A DNA stretch of 59,548 bases, from contig JACAFE010000053.1 in assembly GCA_013388435.1 (NCBI GenBank), positions 1-59,548 on the forward strand, in the 5' to 3' direction. How positions within the stretch are numbered: the stretch's first letter is position 1; the number at the start of each line of letters is the position of its first letter. The notes beneath the pieces were generated by a model. That model was given only the letters and a program-made list of their open reading frames with translations. It ran no database searches and was not told the DNA's origin. Shown in pieces: positions 19,288 to 29,196 of the stretch. The position numbers and the translations under genes are program-made. The DNA comes from Nitrospirota bacterium (GTDB lineage: Bacteria > Nitrospirota > Thermodesulfovibrionia > Thermodesulfovibrionales > SM23-35).

Positions 19288-20580
19288 TTAATGTTTGAAT
19301 GCACGTTGTCCTGTGAAAACCATGGTCACTTTTGGATTTGCTTCATTGCATGCAATTATTGACTCAAAATCTCTTTCGGAACCGCCCGGGTTTACAATGC
19401 CTGTAATTCCTTCTTTTATGCCAACATCAACACCGTCTCTGAAAGGGAAGAAAGCGTCTGAAACCATAATCGAGCCAATAAGCCCGCCTTTATTTTTTCT
19501 TGTCTCCTCATCTATTTCAAGTAAATCTTCTTTTTTCCTTTTGCCGTTTTTTATATCAAGTTCAAAAGTTTTGTAAGGCACGCCATATTTCTTAAAACAA
19601 AGCGCATCAGCATATTTTGTGTATGCCTTGAAAATCGCAATCTCTGCTACTCCAACTCTATCCTGTTCGCCAGTTCCGATACCAACTGTAACTCCGTCTT
19701 TAACATAAATAACAGAATTAGAAGTAATACCCTGTTCAACATTCCATCCAAAAAGCATATCTTCATATTCTTTCTCGGTTGGCTGTCTTTCTATTGCATA
19801 TTCCTGTCCCTTATAAATCGTCTTTGCGGGGAGGAAATCTTCTTTTCTCCTTATTCTGTTTATCGGAGATTGCTGGACAATTATTCCTCCATCTATTAAT
19901 GATTTGAAATCAACGAACCTGAAGTCTTTGTATTTTTCAAGTTCAGTAATTCTGTTTACCCTTATTATCCTTAAATTTTTTCTTTTAGCAAGAATAGGGA
20001 TTACTCCTTCTTCAAAATCAGGTGCAGCAACAACCTCAAGATAATTGTTACTTACCATTTCTGCGGTTTCTTTGTCCATTGTACGATTAACCACGAGACA
20101 ACCACCAAATGCTGCTATGCGGTCAGCCATATTTGCTTTATAATATGCATCAGCAATGTTTTTCCCATATGCTGCGCCGCATGGATTATTATGTTTTAAG
20201 ATTACAGCAGCAGGTTTATCCATTAAGAATTTAATTATATTAAGTCCGTTATCAAGGTCTGTAAGATTAGTCTTTCCCGGATGTTTACCAGCCTGAATCA
20301 TGTCTTCTTCAGTAATACTGCTTACAAGACCATTTTCAGGTAAAATGAATTGACAATTTCCGAGGAGGAGATTTCCATTAATTAGTTCATATAGGGCTGC
20401 TTCCTGTTCAGGATTTTCTCCATATCTTAGACCTTTTTCAATAAGTTCGCCTGTTTTCTCATCAGGTATTTTCCAGGTTCTTTTTTTATAAATAAGTGTT
20501 TGATTCCCGAAACTGATTTTCATCTCATCAGGGAAATGGTCAGCCATTATCGTACGATACATTTTTTTAATATCTGACAT
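19288..20580 (-). CDS. AICAR formyltransferase-type PurH-like protein without an apparent N-terminal MGS/IMP cyclohydrolase domain
   Basis: LRYGENPEQEAALY; VILKHNNPCGAA; GGCLVVNRTMDKETAEM; SDAFFPFRDGVDVG; about 430 aa. Confidence 0.82.
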   Translation of the reverse strand: MSDIKKMYRTIMADHFPDEMKISFGNQTLIYKKRTWKIPDEKTGELIEKGLRYGENPEQEAALYELINGNLLLGNCQFILPENGLVSSITEEDMIQAGKHPGKTNLTDLDNGLNIIKFLMDKPAAVILKHNNPCGAAYGKNIADAYYKANMADRIAAFGGCLVVNRTMDKETAEMVSNNYLEVVAAPDFEEGVIPILAKRKNLRIIRVNRITELEKYKDFRFVDFKSLIDGGIIVQQSPINRIRRKEDFLPAKTIYKGQEYAIERQPTEKEYEDMLFGWNVEQGITSNSVIYVKDGVTVGIGTGEQDRVGVAEIAIFKAYTKYADALCFKKYGVPYKTFELDIKNGKRKKEDLLEIDEETRKNKGGLIGSIMVSDAFFPFRDGVDVGIKEGITGIVNPGGSERDFESIIACNEANPKVTMVFTGQRAFKH

Positions 20581-20618
20581 AAACCCCTCCTAATATAAGA
20601 ATTCATTAGACTACAGAA

Positions 20619-21389
20619 CTATTTCTTTTTTAATTTAAAAGTTTCCTCAATTAGCAAGATATATTTTATATACTTGAAGCCGAATTTCATCAAAGCAATT
20701 TCGTCTTTCTGGATTTTTTCGAGTTCATCATCAGGCACATCAAAGACATCAAGAAATTTACTTTCAAAAATAAATTTTTTGAAAGTATCAAGGTCATAGC
20801 TTGCCAGATAAATTTGGGATTGTTGCCCTGGGTCTAAAGGTTTGCCTGTAGGGTCTTTTCTAAGCTGTATTTCTTTCCATTCCCTATTCATTTCATCACA
20901 AATATCAACTCCCTGATCCTTTCTCCATGATTCAACTGTCCATTCTGTATCTTCCTGATAACCGAGACAATATGATTCTTTTATAAAGAAATAGAATTCC
21001 TCGTTTACTATCCCATTTTCTGTTGATTTCCGCCATGTGCCCTGTCCTATAGGATAATAACGGCAATTTGCGGGTCTGTCCGAATAAATCGTACAGCCTT
21101 CAGGTGTAACAAAAGGACAGCTTTTCTTTTCATCTTTAAGCATTTTAATTAATGCTATAGGATGGGATGTTCTCGGATCAATGTCCATATGTGTATATTT
21201 GTCAAGAAATTCGGATGAAGTCATTCCGAGTCTGTTTTTCATTCTGATAATATCGTAAGGTGTGAGCATTATGTTTATATTGCTGCAACATTTTGTAAAA
21301 CATTTAACCCCTGGATGACACCTGAATTTAAATCTTGACTTTAAAGTCAATTGAGCTGGCTCAACATCTTTCATACTTGGCAAAGGCAT
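20619..21389 (-). CDS. YkgJ-family cysteine cluster protein
   Basis: FKCHPGVKCFTKCCSNINIMLTPYDIIRMKNRLG (FRCHPG in the translation); CPFVTPEGCTIYSDRPANCRYYPIG. Confidence 0.85.
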   Translation of the reverse strand: MPLPSMKDVEPAQLTLKSRFKFRCHPGVKCFTKCCSNINIMLTPYDIIRMKNRLGMTSSEFLDKYTHMDIDPRTSHPIALIKMLKDEKKSCPFVTPEGCTIYSDRPANCRYYPIGQGTWRKSTENGIVNEEFYFFIKESYCLGYQEDTEWTVESWRKDQGVDICDEMNREWKEIQLRKDPTGKPLDPGQQSQIYLASYDLDTFKKFIFESKFLDVFDVPDDELEKIQKDEIALMKFGFKYIKYILLIEETFKLKKK

Positions 21390-21433
21390 TTTTTAATCCT
21401 CTCTTTTCATTTAATTTATTCTAAAAAAATTAT

Positions 21434-21725
21434 TTTAACCCAAATAATGCAGAAATTGCTCAAAAATTTATTTATAGCAATTCTGGCAATAACTCAATTT
21501 ATAAGACAAAATAAACTATCATAGGCTGAAGGCTTCAGGCTGAAGGCTGAAGTATAATAAGACCCGTGATTTTGTTTCATAAATTGAATTATTGCCTGTA
21601 AACAACCTTATAACTAACTTGACAAAGGAATATACAACCCCCGACCCCCTTAACAAAGGGGGACCTGGCAAATAGCAAAGAGCGAAGAACAAATAAAAAG
21701 GCTTTATACTGAGCAAATAGCGAAT
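21434..21725 (+). repeat. long inverted-repeat copy R carrying the embedded TIR element
   Basis: High-identity counterpart of 19114-19286 in opposite orientation. Confidence 0.93.
21485..21596. mobile_element. MITE-like element copy B, 112 bp, with 28-bp terminal inverted repeats
   Basis: GGCAATAACTCAATTTATAAGACAAAAT (21485-21512) versus ATTTTGTTTCATAAATTGAATTATTGCC (21569-21596); absent from the otherwise homologous L repeat. Confidence 0.75.
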
Positions 21726-21912
21726 TAACTCATGAAATTATTTAATAACAAAACCATCGGCTAAATGGTTACGGTACGATGCCATTTTCGTTCAGTGGCT
21801 ACATTGTTCGGCTATATCACTTTACCGTTTGACTTTACCGAAACGGGCTTCGTTGCCGCTTGACGCTTTTCATTTGATGGTCAATTATAAATTCAGGTTA
21901 ATCTTTTGAACA

Positions 21913-21946
21913 AAAAAGGCCGACAGTTTAAAACCGCCGGCCTTTT
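21913..21946 (-). terminator. intrinsic terminator of hppA
   Basis: Stem AAAAGGCCG...CGGCCTTTT directly downstream of the hppA stop. Confidence 0.8.
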
Positions 21947-21960
21947 CATTTTTCTAATTA

Positions 21961-24033
21961 TTACAGTAATGGTACAATCAGAAGTGCGACTATGTTGATA
22001 ACCTTAATCATCGGGTTAATCGCTGGACCTGCTGTATCTTTATAAGGGTCTCCGACTGTATCACCTGTAACAGATGCTTTATGACCGTCACTGCCTTTTT
22101 TGTGCATTACGCCTTTATCGTCAACAACACCGTCTTCAAATGATTTCTTTGCATTATCCCATGCGCCACCACCGCTTGTCATTGCAATTGCCTGGAAAAG
22201 ACCGGTGACAATACTTCCTATAAGAACACCACCAAGCGCAACTGGTCCGAGTAAGAATCCGACAAGAATAGGTGCAACAACAGGAAGCAATGCAGGAACC
22301 ATCATCTCTTTAATTGCTGATTTTGTAACTATGTCAACACATTTTCCGTACTCCGGCTTTCCTGTACCTTCCATAATACCCTTAATTTCACGGAACTGTC
22401 TGCGGACTTCAACAACAACACCTCCTGCGGCTTTACCAACTGCAAGCATAAGTCTTGCGCCGAAGTAATAAGGAATCAAACCGCCAATGAACAGACCTGC
22501 TATAACATATGGGTCCGAAAGATCAAATTTCACTCCGCCCATTTTAGCAATTAATTCTCTTGAGTACTCAGCGAACAGAACAAGTGCAGCAAGACCTGCC
22601 GAACCAATTGCATAACCTTTTGTAACAGCTTTAGTAGTATTTCCAACAGCATCAAGCGGGTCAGTAACACCGCGAACATTTTCTGGAAGTTCAGCCATTT
22701 CAGCTATACCACCAGCATTGTCTGTAATTGGACCATAGGAGTCAATCGCAACAACAATACCAGTCATTGAAAGCATTGAAACAGCAGCCAGTGCTATTGT
22801 GAATAAGCCGCCGCCCACATTGCCTGAAAAGCCGCCGCCAAGCGCGTATGAGAACATGATTGCTGCAACAATAACAATTGCCGGCAATGCTGTGGCTTCC
22901 ATACTAACAGCAAGACCTGCGATAACATTTGTACCATGACCTGTGAGACTTGCTCTTGCTATCGTCTTAACAGGCCTGAAATCTTTTGAGGTATAGTATT
23001 CAGTTATCCAGACTATCAATCCTGTAAGAACAAGTCCGATTACTGCTGTAAGGAATATGCTCATTGCACTAAAGCCACCTGTGTTTTCCCCAAGCTGTCC
23101 CATAAACCAAGTGGTAACTCCGTAAAATGCAATAGCAGCAAGAATACCTGATACCGCTAACGCTTTATAAAGCGCTCCCATTATATACTGGCTTGCGCCA
23201 AGTCTTACAAAAAAAGTACCAATTACCGAAGCAATGATTGAAACTCCACCGAGAAGAATCGGGAATTCAACCCATGGACTTTCAGGACCGAAAACTGATT
23301 TTGCAAGCAGCATTGCTGCAACAACTGTAACTGTATATGTTTCATAAAGGTCAGCAGCCATACCAGCGCAGTCACCAACATTATCACCAACATTGTCAGC
23401 TATAACTGCAGGGTTTCTTGGATCGTCTTCAGGAATTCCTGCTTCAACTTTTCCAACAAGGTCTGCTCCAACGTCTGCTGCTTTTGTGTAAATACCACCA
23501 GCAATACGTGCAAAAACACTCATTAATGAACAACCAAATCCTAATCCAACGAGAGCGTGGAATGCGCCTTCACCAACTATTGATCTTGTAATTGCAAAAT
23601 ATCCTGCAATTCCGATAATTCCCAATCCAACGACCATAAGTCCGGTAACAGAACCACCTTTAAATGAAAGTGTAAGAGCCTGCTGTAAGCCCTTTGACGC
23701 CGCCTGAGTAGTTCTTACATTTGCACGGACAGTAACAAACATTCCAACAAAACCTGCAAATGCTGAACCACAAGTTCCGATAAGGAATCCGATTGCAGTC
23801 CATATACCAAGACTTGGTATTGCAGCAATCACTATAAACAATACTACTGCAACCATCGCTACTGTTTTATACTCACGAGCAAGAAATGCATAGGCACCTT
23901 CTTTAACAGCATTAGATATTTGCTGCATTCTTTCAGAGCCGGCATCCTGCTTTGTAACCCATGATGCGGTTATAAGGGCATACAGGACACCCACAATACC
24001 GCATGCTAAGCCAAACAAAATAATAGTACTCAT
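21961..24033 (-). CDS. hppA: membrane-bound proton-translocating pyrophosphatase, probably K+-independent
   Basis: [52 protein letters not shown] (Lys/Thr K+-independent signature); [21 protein letters not shown]. Confidence 0.97.
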   Translation of the reverse strand: MSTIILFGLACGIVGVLYALITASWVTKQDAGSERMQQISNAVKEGAYAFLAREYKTVAMVAVVLFIVIAAIPSLGIWTAIGFLIGTCGSAFAGFVGMFVTVRANVRTTQAASKGLQQALTLSFKGGSVTGLMVVGLGIIGIAGYFAITRSIVGEGAFHALVGLGFGCSLMSVFARIAGGIYTKAADVGADLVGKVEAGIPEDDPRNPAVIADNVGDNVGDCAGMAADLYETYTVTVVAAMLLAKSVFGPESPWVEFPILLGGVSIIASVIGTFFVRLGASQYIMGALYKALAVSGILAAIAFYGVTTWFMGQLGENTGGFSAMSIFLTAVIGLVLTGLIVWITEYYTSKDFRPVKTIARASLTGHGTNVIAGLAVSMEATALPAIVIVAAIMFSYALGGGFSGNVGGGLFTIALAAVSMLSMTGIVVAIDSYGPITDNAGGIAEMAELPENVRGVTDPLDAVGNTTKAVTKGYAIGSAGLAALVLFAEYSRELIAKMGGVKFDLSDPYVIAGLFIGGLIPYYFGARLMLAVGKAAGGVVVEVRRQFREIKGIMEGTGKPEYGKCVDIVTKSAIKEMMVPALLPVVAPILVGFLLGPVALGGVLIGSIVTGLFQAIAMTSGGGAWDNAKKSFEDGVVDDKGVMHKKGSDGHKASVTGDTVGDPYKDTAGPAINPMIKVINIVALLIVPLL

Positions 24034-24136
24034 CCGATCCCTCCTTATTAAACTTTTTTAGTTAAGTGAAAAGTGAATATAAATAATTTTTTACCTTTCA
24101 CCTCCCTCCTTTTATTGATTATCTTTATCAAATCCA

Positions 24137-25390
24137 CTAGTATTTTACCCCGGCATCTCTCGCTGTAGCCTTTGCAAATACCATTGCAGTTGCCCTGTAA
24201 AGCATATGAGCCATTTTTGAGAAAGGCGCATAAGCAAACAGGAAAAAGACCACCATAAGATGGGCAAAATATACAAGATATGAAAGAATAGCGATATTGG
24301 CAAGTCTGAATAATTCAGAAAGAATTCCTGTAGCCATTACTGCAAAAACTATATATATGAAAAGCCAGTCGTAATATCCGCCCTTGCCGGCTTTTGCTTC
24401 GTTCTTTTTTCTGTTGTTTATAACCATAACTATACCAATTAACAGAGCAAGCGCGCTAATATTCGCAAGCCATTTAAGAGGGTCAGTTAAAGGATATGGA
24501 GATGGTCCAAGCAAAAAAGATGGAGGTGTTTTGCCCATTGCATGCAATATCTCATAACCATACAGATAAAAAACCGCCCATGCTGTTGTGATAGCGAGTC
24601 CTATAAAGCTGAAGAAAACAAGCATATGAGCGAGTTTTCTGTCAATTGTTACATTGCACTTTTCAAATCTTTTATGAGTTAGTATTTCACCTATGGTTTC
24701 ACTTATTGCAGGCCAGATACTGCCTTGCGGCTTTAAGCCTGTATATTGAACCATTGCTTTCCAATATCTTGTTATCCCTACAAACAATGAAACTACGGCA
24801 AATAAAAAGATAGGCACAAATACACCATCTATAAAATAAGATGGCAATAAAGCTGAATAAGCAATCTTCCCTGCTTCATTGTAAATGGATTCAATGTTTA
24901 AATGACCAAGCGCAGCAAGGATAATAAGGAAAATTACAGCAGGTACTGCAAGCAAAGGTATAAGTCCTCCGGGGCTTCCAACAAGCTTGCCCAATGCTTT
25001 AGGAACTGAGTAATTTTCAATTGACATTTTTCTTACCACATTGAGAACTTCTCCTGGCTTTGCACCTCTTGGGCAATAGGCTGTGCAGTCGCTGCATTGA
25101 TGACAAAGCCAGATATCAGGATTTGCTATCAGTTTGTCTTTAAGACCCCATTGAGCATTGATCATTTCTTTTCTTGGGAATGGCTTATCCGCTGGTGTGA
25201 GATTACAAACCACCGAGCATGTCGCACATTGATAGCATTTTTTTAGAGACTCTCCTCCGCCTTGTATAATAGCATTAACAAACTCCAAGTCCGGAGAAAC
25301 AATTACTGAGTCATCCTTTGCAGGAGCCGGAGTCTCAGCAACAGCTTCCTCGACTTTTACTTCAGATACCTGAGTTTTTTCTTGTTCCAT
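24137..25390 (-). CDS. qmoC: quinone-interacting membrane-bound oxidoreductase subunit C (HdrC/HdrE-like fusion)
   Basis: CYQCATCSVVCNLTP, CHQCSDCTAYCPRGAKPGEV, C-terminal cytochrome b-like membrane domain; downstream of qmoB. Confidence 0.93.
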   Translation of the reverse strand: MEQEKTQVSEVKVEEAVAETPAPAKDDSVIVSPDLEFVNAIIQGGGESLKKCYQCATCSVVCNLTPADKPFPRKEMINAQWGLKDKLIANPDIWLCHQCSDCTAYCPRGAKPGEVLNVVRKMSIENYSVPKALGKLVGSPGGLIPLLAVPAVIFLIILAALGHLNIESIYNEAGKIAYSALLPSYFIDGVFVPIFLFAVVSLFVGITRYWKAMVQYTGLKPQGSIWPAISETIGEILTHKRFEKCNVTIDRKLAHMLVFFSFIGLAITTAWAVFYLYGYEILHAMGKTPPSFLLGPSPYPLTDPLKWLANISALALLIGIVMVINNRKKNEAKAGKGGYYDWLFIYIVFAVMATGILSELFRLANIAILSYLVYFAHLMVVFFLFAYAPFSKMAHMLYRATAMVFAKATARDAGVKY

Positions 25391-25429
25391 ATATATCCTC
25401 CCTACGTTTATATAGGTCCCTTTATTTTA

Positions 25430-27655
25430 TTAAAATTCCTTAAATGGATTGTGTCCTATTTCCTTAACCTTTTCAGCAAATTCATTTATCATATCAGGGA
25501 GCTTATGATATTCATCTATCGCAACCTGTATCATCTTAACACGGTCAGCCTCGAGTTGCAACTTATTCAAAGTTTCACCAACTTTGCTGAAACGTGTATT
25601 TGCAAGTTCACTTCCTTTAACAAAATGGCACTGGTAGTTTTCGCCAAATTTGCAACCTAAAAGCAGGAATCCATCTATGCCTTTTGAAAAAGCATCTGCT
25701 ATCCAGACAAGATGCATGCCTCCAAGACATCTTAATGGTATAAAACGAACGCTCGGATCAATCTGCTTTCTCTGTATTGCAAGCGTGTCAAGTGCAGGAT
25801 ACGCGTCATTTTCGCAGACAAGACATACTATTCTGAATTCTTCTTCTTCAACTTCAATTGATTTTATTGCCGAGCCGATTATATCTATGCTGTAATCCTT
25901 AAAGGATACTATTCTTTCAGGACATGCACCCATGCATGTTCCACAACGTCTGCATCTATTGACTTTATAAAATGGAATTCCTTTTGCATCTTCATCAATT
26001 GCACCAAATGGACATTCTTCAGTACATCTCTTACAAGCAGTACATCTGATTAATTGAGGATCCGGGAAAGTTAAATCCCATGCTCTTGGATGTACTGCCA
26101 CGCCTTTTGAAACATGGTCAATACATTGTATTGCTTTAAAAGCAGCTCCTGCTGCGTCTTCCTGTGCATCAGTCATATTCATTGGCTGTCTTACAGGACC
26201 TGCTGCATAAATTCCTGTTCTTCTTGTTTCATACTGGAAGCATATAAAATTAGAATCAGCAAAACCATAAGCTCCAGGTAGTGAAGGTATTTCAGGTCCC
26301 TGTCTATATGTCAGATTAAGAATAAATTCAGGTTTTGGAGTTGAATCAAGATATGCTTTCTTTGCTTCATCGCCTTTTGTTCCTGCTTCTGTAAGTCCAT
26401 CTAAATATTCCTGAGGAGCTCTTGTAGTTGGCACCATTCCTGTTGCAAGAACAACAAGGTCAGCTTCAACTTTAACTTTCTCGCCAAGCAAAGAATTTTC
26501 CATCATTACATATAGATTTCCATTGCCTGCATCTGTTACACCTGTAACTTCGCCTTTTGTCAGCATAACTCCCGGGTCGTTCTGAGCTTCTTTATAAAAT
26601 GCTTCCAACCTGCCGGGGGTTCTCATATCTTTGTATAGAATCATTGCTATTGCATCTGATTTTTGTCTTACATATCTTGCTTGTTTCAAAGATGTTGCGC
26701 AACACATTGATGAACAATACGGAAGATGGTTGGGATCTCTACTGCCTGCGCATTGAATAAAAGCAACCTTTTTTGCTTCTTTACCATCAGAGGGTCTTGT
26801 AATAGCCCCTGATTTTGCAATCTGTTCGAATTCAATATTAGTTACAACATCTTTATATTTGCCATAGCCAAGATGGCCTAATTTTGTTGCGTCATAAGGT
26901 ATCCAGCCTGTAGCTAAAACAATCGCTCCTATTTTTTCCGTGACAACTCCATCAGATGATGCTATGGTTACATCAAATAATCCAGGCTGTCCCTCTGTTT
27001 TTTCAACTTTTGCTGATTTATAAACTTTTATATTTGGATGGCTTTCGACTTCTTTTATAACTTTATCTATTTCGGTATCAACAATAACAGGCTCTTTGTA
27101 ATCTCTGGTTGGAATCTTTTTATAAAGTTTATTAGCAAACCCTCCGAGCTGTGCTTCTTTCTCAACTAATACAACTTTATATCCAGCTTTAGCTGATTCA
27201 AGAGCTGCAGTCATTCCTGAAATTCCACCACCTATTACAAGTATGTTATTGCTAAGATTTTCAAGAATATTGGGAGCAGGCAAATCAGATTTCTGCGCTT
27301 TGACAGCTCCTATTGTTAAATAATCTTCTGCCAGAGCCTGAGTATCATCTGTTTTTGGAGGCTGGGTCCACGCAACAAATTCGCGTATATTGACTCTTTC
27401 AACAATACATCCTGGAAAATCAAATTCATCATATTTTACACGAGGAGAACATGCTGCAATTATTAATGTATTGACTCCCTTTTTAATATCTCCCTTAATC
27501 ATCTGCAATCCTTCAGGACTGCAAAGAATATCATGGGTTTTTATGTCTTCTTCCTTGATTGTTCCTGATTTGGCTGATTTTGCAAGTTTTTCTATATCAA
27601 TGGAATCACCGATTCCACAACCTTTACATATATATACGCCGTATTTTTTTTCCAT
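25430..27655 (-). CDS. qmoB: QmoB (HdrA/MvhD-like flavoprotein with ferredoxin domains)
   Basis: NILVIGGGISGMTAALE; CTACKRCTEECPFGAI; CRRCGTCMGACPERI; MvhD-like C-terminus. Confidence 0.94.
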   Translation of the reverse strand: MEKKYGVYICKGCGIGDSIDIEKLAKSAKSGTIKEEDIKTHDILCSPEGLQMIKGDIKKGVNTLIIAACSPRVKYDEFDFPGCIVERVNIREFVAWTQPPKTDDTQALAEDYLTIGAVKAQKSDLPAPNILENLSNNILVIGGGISGMTAALESAKAGYKVVLVEKEAQLGGFANKLYKKIPTRDYKEPVIVDTEIDKVIKEVESHPNIKVYKSAKVEKTEGQPGLFDVTIASSDGVVTEKIGAIVLATGWIPYDATKLGHLGYGKYKDVVTNIEFEQIAKSGAITRPSDGKEAKKVAFIQCAGSRDPNHLPYCSSMCCATSLKQARYVRQKSDAIAMILYKDMRTPGRLEAFYKEAQNDPGVMLTKGEVTGVTDAGNGNLYVMMENSLLGEKVKVEADLVVLATGMVPTTRAPQEYLDGLTEAGTKGDEAKKAYLDSTPKPEFILNLTYRQGPEIPSLPGAYGFADSNFICFQYETRRTGIYAAGPVRQPMNMTDAQEDAAGAAFKAIQCIDHVSKGVAVHPRAWDLTFPDPQLIRCTACKRCTEECPFGAIDEDAKGIPFYKVNRCRRCGTCMGACPERIVSFKDYSIDIIGSAIKSIEVEEEEFRIVCLVCENDAYPALDTLAIQRKQIDPSVRFIPLRCLGGMHLVWIADAFSKGIDGFLLLGCKFGENYQCHFVKGSELANTRFSKVGETLNKLQLEADRVKMIQVAIDEYHKLPDMINEFAEKVKEIGHNPFKEF

Positions 27656-27659
27656 AACC

Positions 27660-28919
27660 CTACCTCCTATTCACGCTCTGGATGCATTTTAATACAACAC
27701 CTGTTGCATCCTGTACTGATCTTGCAACATCAGCAGGGCTTCTCAATGTCCCCACTGCGTATATTCCTTTCTTAAGAGCAGCATCATCAACAAGTCCATC
27801 AGGTGTATATGAAAGGCTGGTGCCAACATTTGAACTTTTTGTTGCCAAATCCATTCCAGTTGCAAGCACAACCATATCAAATTTTGCTTTTATTTTTCCA
27901 CCACCAAGAGTGTCTTCAACATCAACAATTACATCATTGGTACCGGCCTCTTCAGTTATACCAGCGACTTTACCTTTAGTAAAAATTACTTTCGGATCAT
28001 CCTTAATTTTCCAGTAAAATCTATTTTCGTATAATCCGGGAGTCCTTATATCAATATAGAATATTTGTATCGTTGCATCAGGATATTGCTCTCTAATATA
28101 CATTGCATGTTTTAAAGTTGCAAGGCAGCAAATGTAAGAACAGTATGGGAGGTGGTTTTCATCTCTTGAACCAGCGCATTGAACAAAAGCAATATTTTTA
28201 ATCTCTTTACCATCAGATGGTCTTATTATTTTACCACCTGTAGGACCATCTTCTGAAGCCAGTCTTTCCATCATCATATTTGTTATTACATTCTTAAATT
28301 TGCCTTCTCCAAGAATATCCAGCTTGCTTGTATCATATGGATTCCAGCCTGTAGCAAGTACAACAGCGCCAACTTTAAGAGTAACTGTTTCTGGTTTCAT
28401 GTCAAGATTTATCGCATTATATTTGCAGGCTTCAAGACATGGTTTTGCGCAATCTTTTGGACAGGCGGTTGCGTCAATAACATATTGGAATGGGAATGCC
28501 TGTGCGTGGGGTAGATATGCGGCTTTTGTCTTATCCATTCCGAAGTTAAAATCATTACTGCGATAAGACGGACAAGCTTGTGCGCAAGCATCACAACCTA
28601 CACATCTGTCATTGACATATCTCGGATTGAGTTTTACAGTTACATCGAAATTTCCTTCTTCACCCTTAATTTCTGCTACTTCTGCAAGAGTATAAATTGT
28701 TACCCGCGGATTATTTTTTATTCTTTTGAATTGAATTTCGAGTCCGCAGTTAGGTGGGCAAAGCTTCCAGAAATATTTGTTTATCTGGGCTACCCTGCCA
28801 CCAAGATAGGGGTTTTTCTCCACGATATAAGCGTCAAGCCCTGCTTCTGCTGCTTCTATAGCAGCAGTAAGTCCGCTCATACCGCCTCCAACTACAAGAA
28901 CTTTTTTATTTTCCGCCAT
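27660..28919 (-). CDS. qmoA: QmoA (HdrA-like flavoprotein)
   Basis: VLVVGGGMSGLTAAIEAAEAG; CVGCDACAQACP; HdrA-like CAGSRDENHLPYCSYICC. Confidence 0.94.
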   Translation of the reverse strand: MAENKKVLVVGGGMSGLTAAIEAAEAGLDAYIVEKNPYLGGRVAQINKYFWKLCPPNCGLEIQFKRIKNNPRVTIYTLAEVAEIKGEEGNFDVTVKLNPRYVNDRCVGCDACAQACPSYRSNDFNFGMDKTKAAYLPHAQAFPFQYVIDATACPKDCAKPCLEACKYNAINLDMKPETVTLKVGAVVLATGWNPYDTSKLDILGEGKFKNVITNMMMERLASEDGPTGGKIIRPSDGKEIKNIAFVQCAGSRDENHLPYCSYICCLATLKHAMYIREQYPDATIQIFYIDIRTPGLYENRFYWKIKDDPKVIFTKGKVAGITEEAGTNDVIVDVEDTLGGGKIKAKFDMVVLATGMDLATKSSNVGTSLSYTPDGLVDDAALKKGIYAVGTLRSPADVARSVQDATGVVLKCIQSVNRR

Positions 28920-28957
28920 AATAACCCTCCTTCATAGGCAGTAAGTCATAAAGAGCG

Positions 28958-28981
28958 GGTTATACATTAATTAATATAACC
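28958..28981. promoter_or_regulatory. operator-like inverted repeat upstream of qmoA
   Basis: GGTTATA-N10-TATAACC about 39 bp upstream of the qmoA start. Confidence 0.35.
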
Positions 28982-29159
28982 ATCTCTTTTTAACTTACTT
29001 TCAGTAAACGGCTGCTATTATAGCATAAATAAAAATAAAAAATAAAAGTATCCTTTAAAAAAGTAACGAAGCCAGTGTGAAACAATCTTTTAACAGGCAT
29101 TTTATACACAGGCAATATTTATATTTATTTGAAGCTTTAATATTATATAGAGTAAAAAT

Positions 29160-29187
29160 GAAAGGGAGGGCTTTTGCCCTCCCTTTC
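29160..29187 (-). terminator. intrinsic terminator of aprBA
   Basis: Perfect 12-bp stem GAAAGGGAGGGC/GCCCTCCCTTTC with 4-nt loop, followed on the minus strand by ATTTTTA. Confidence 0.85.
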
Positions 29188-29196
29188 TAATTCTAA

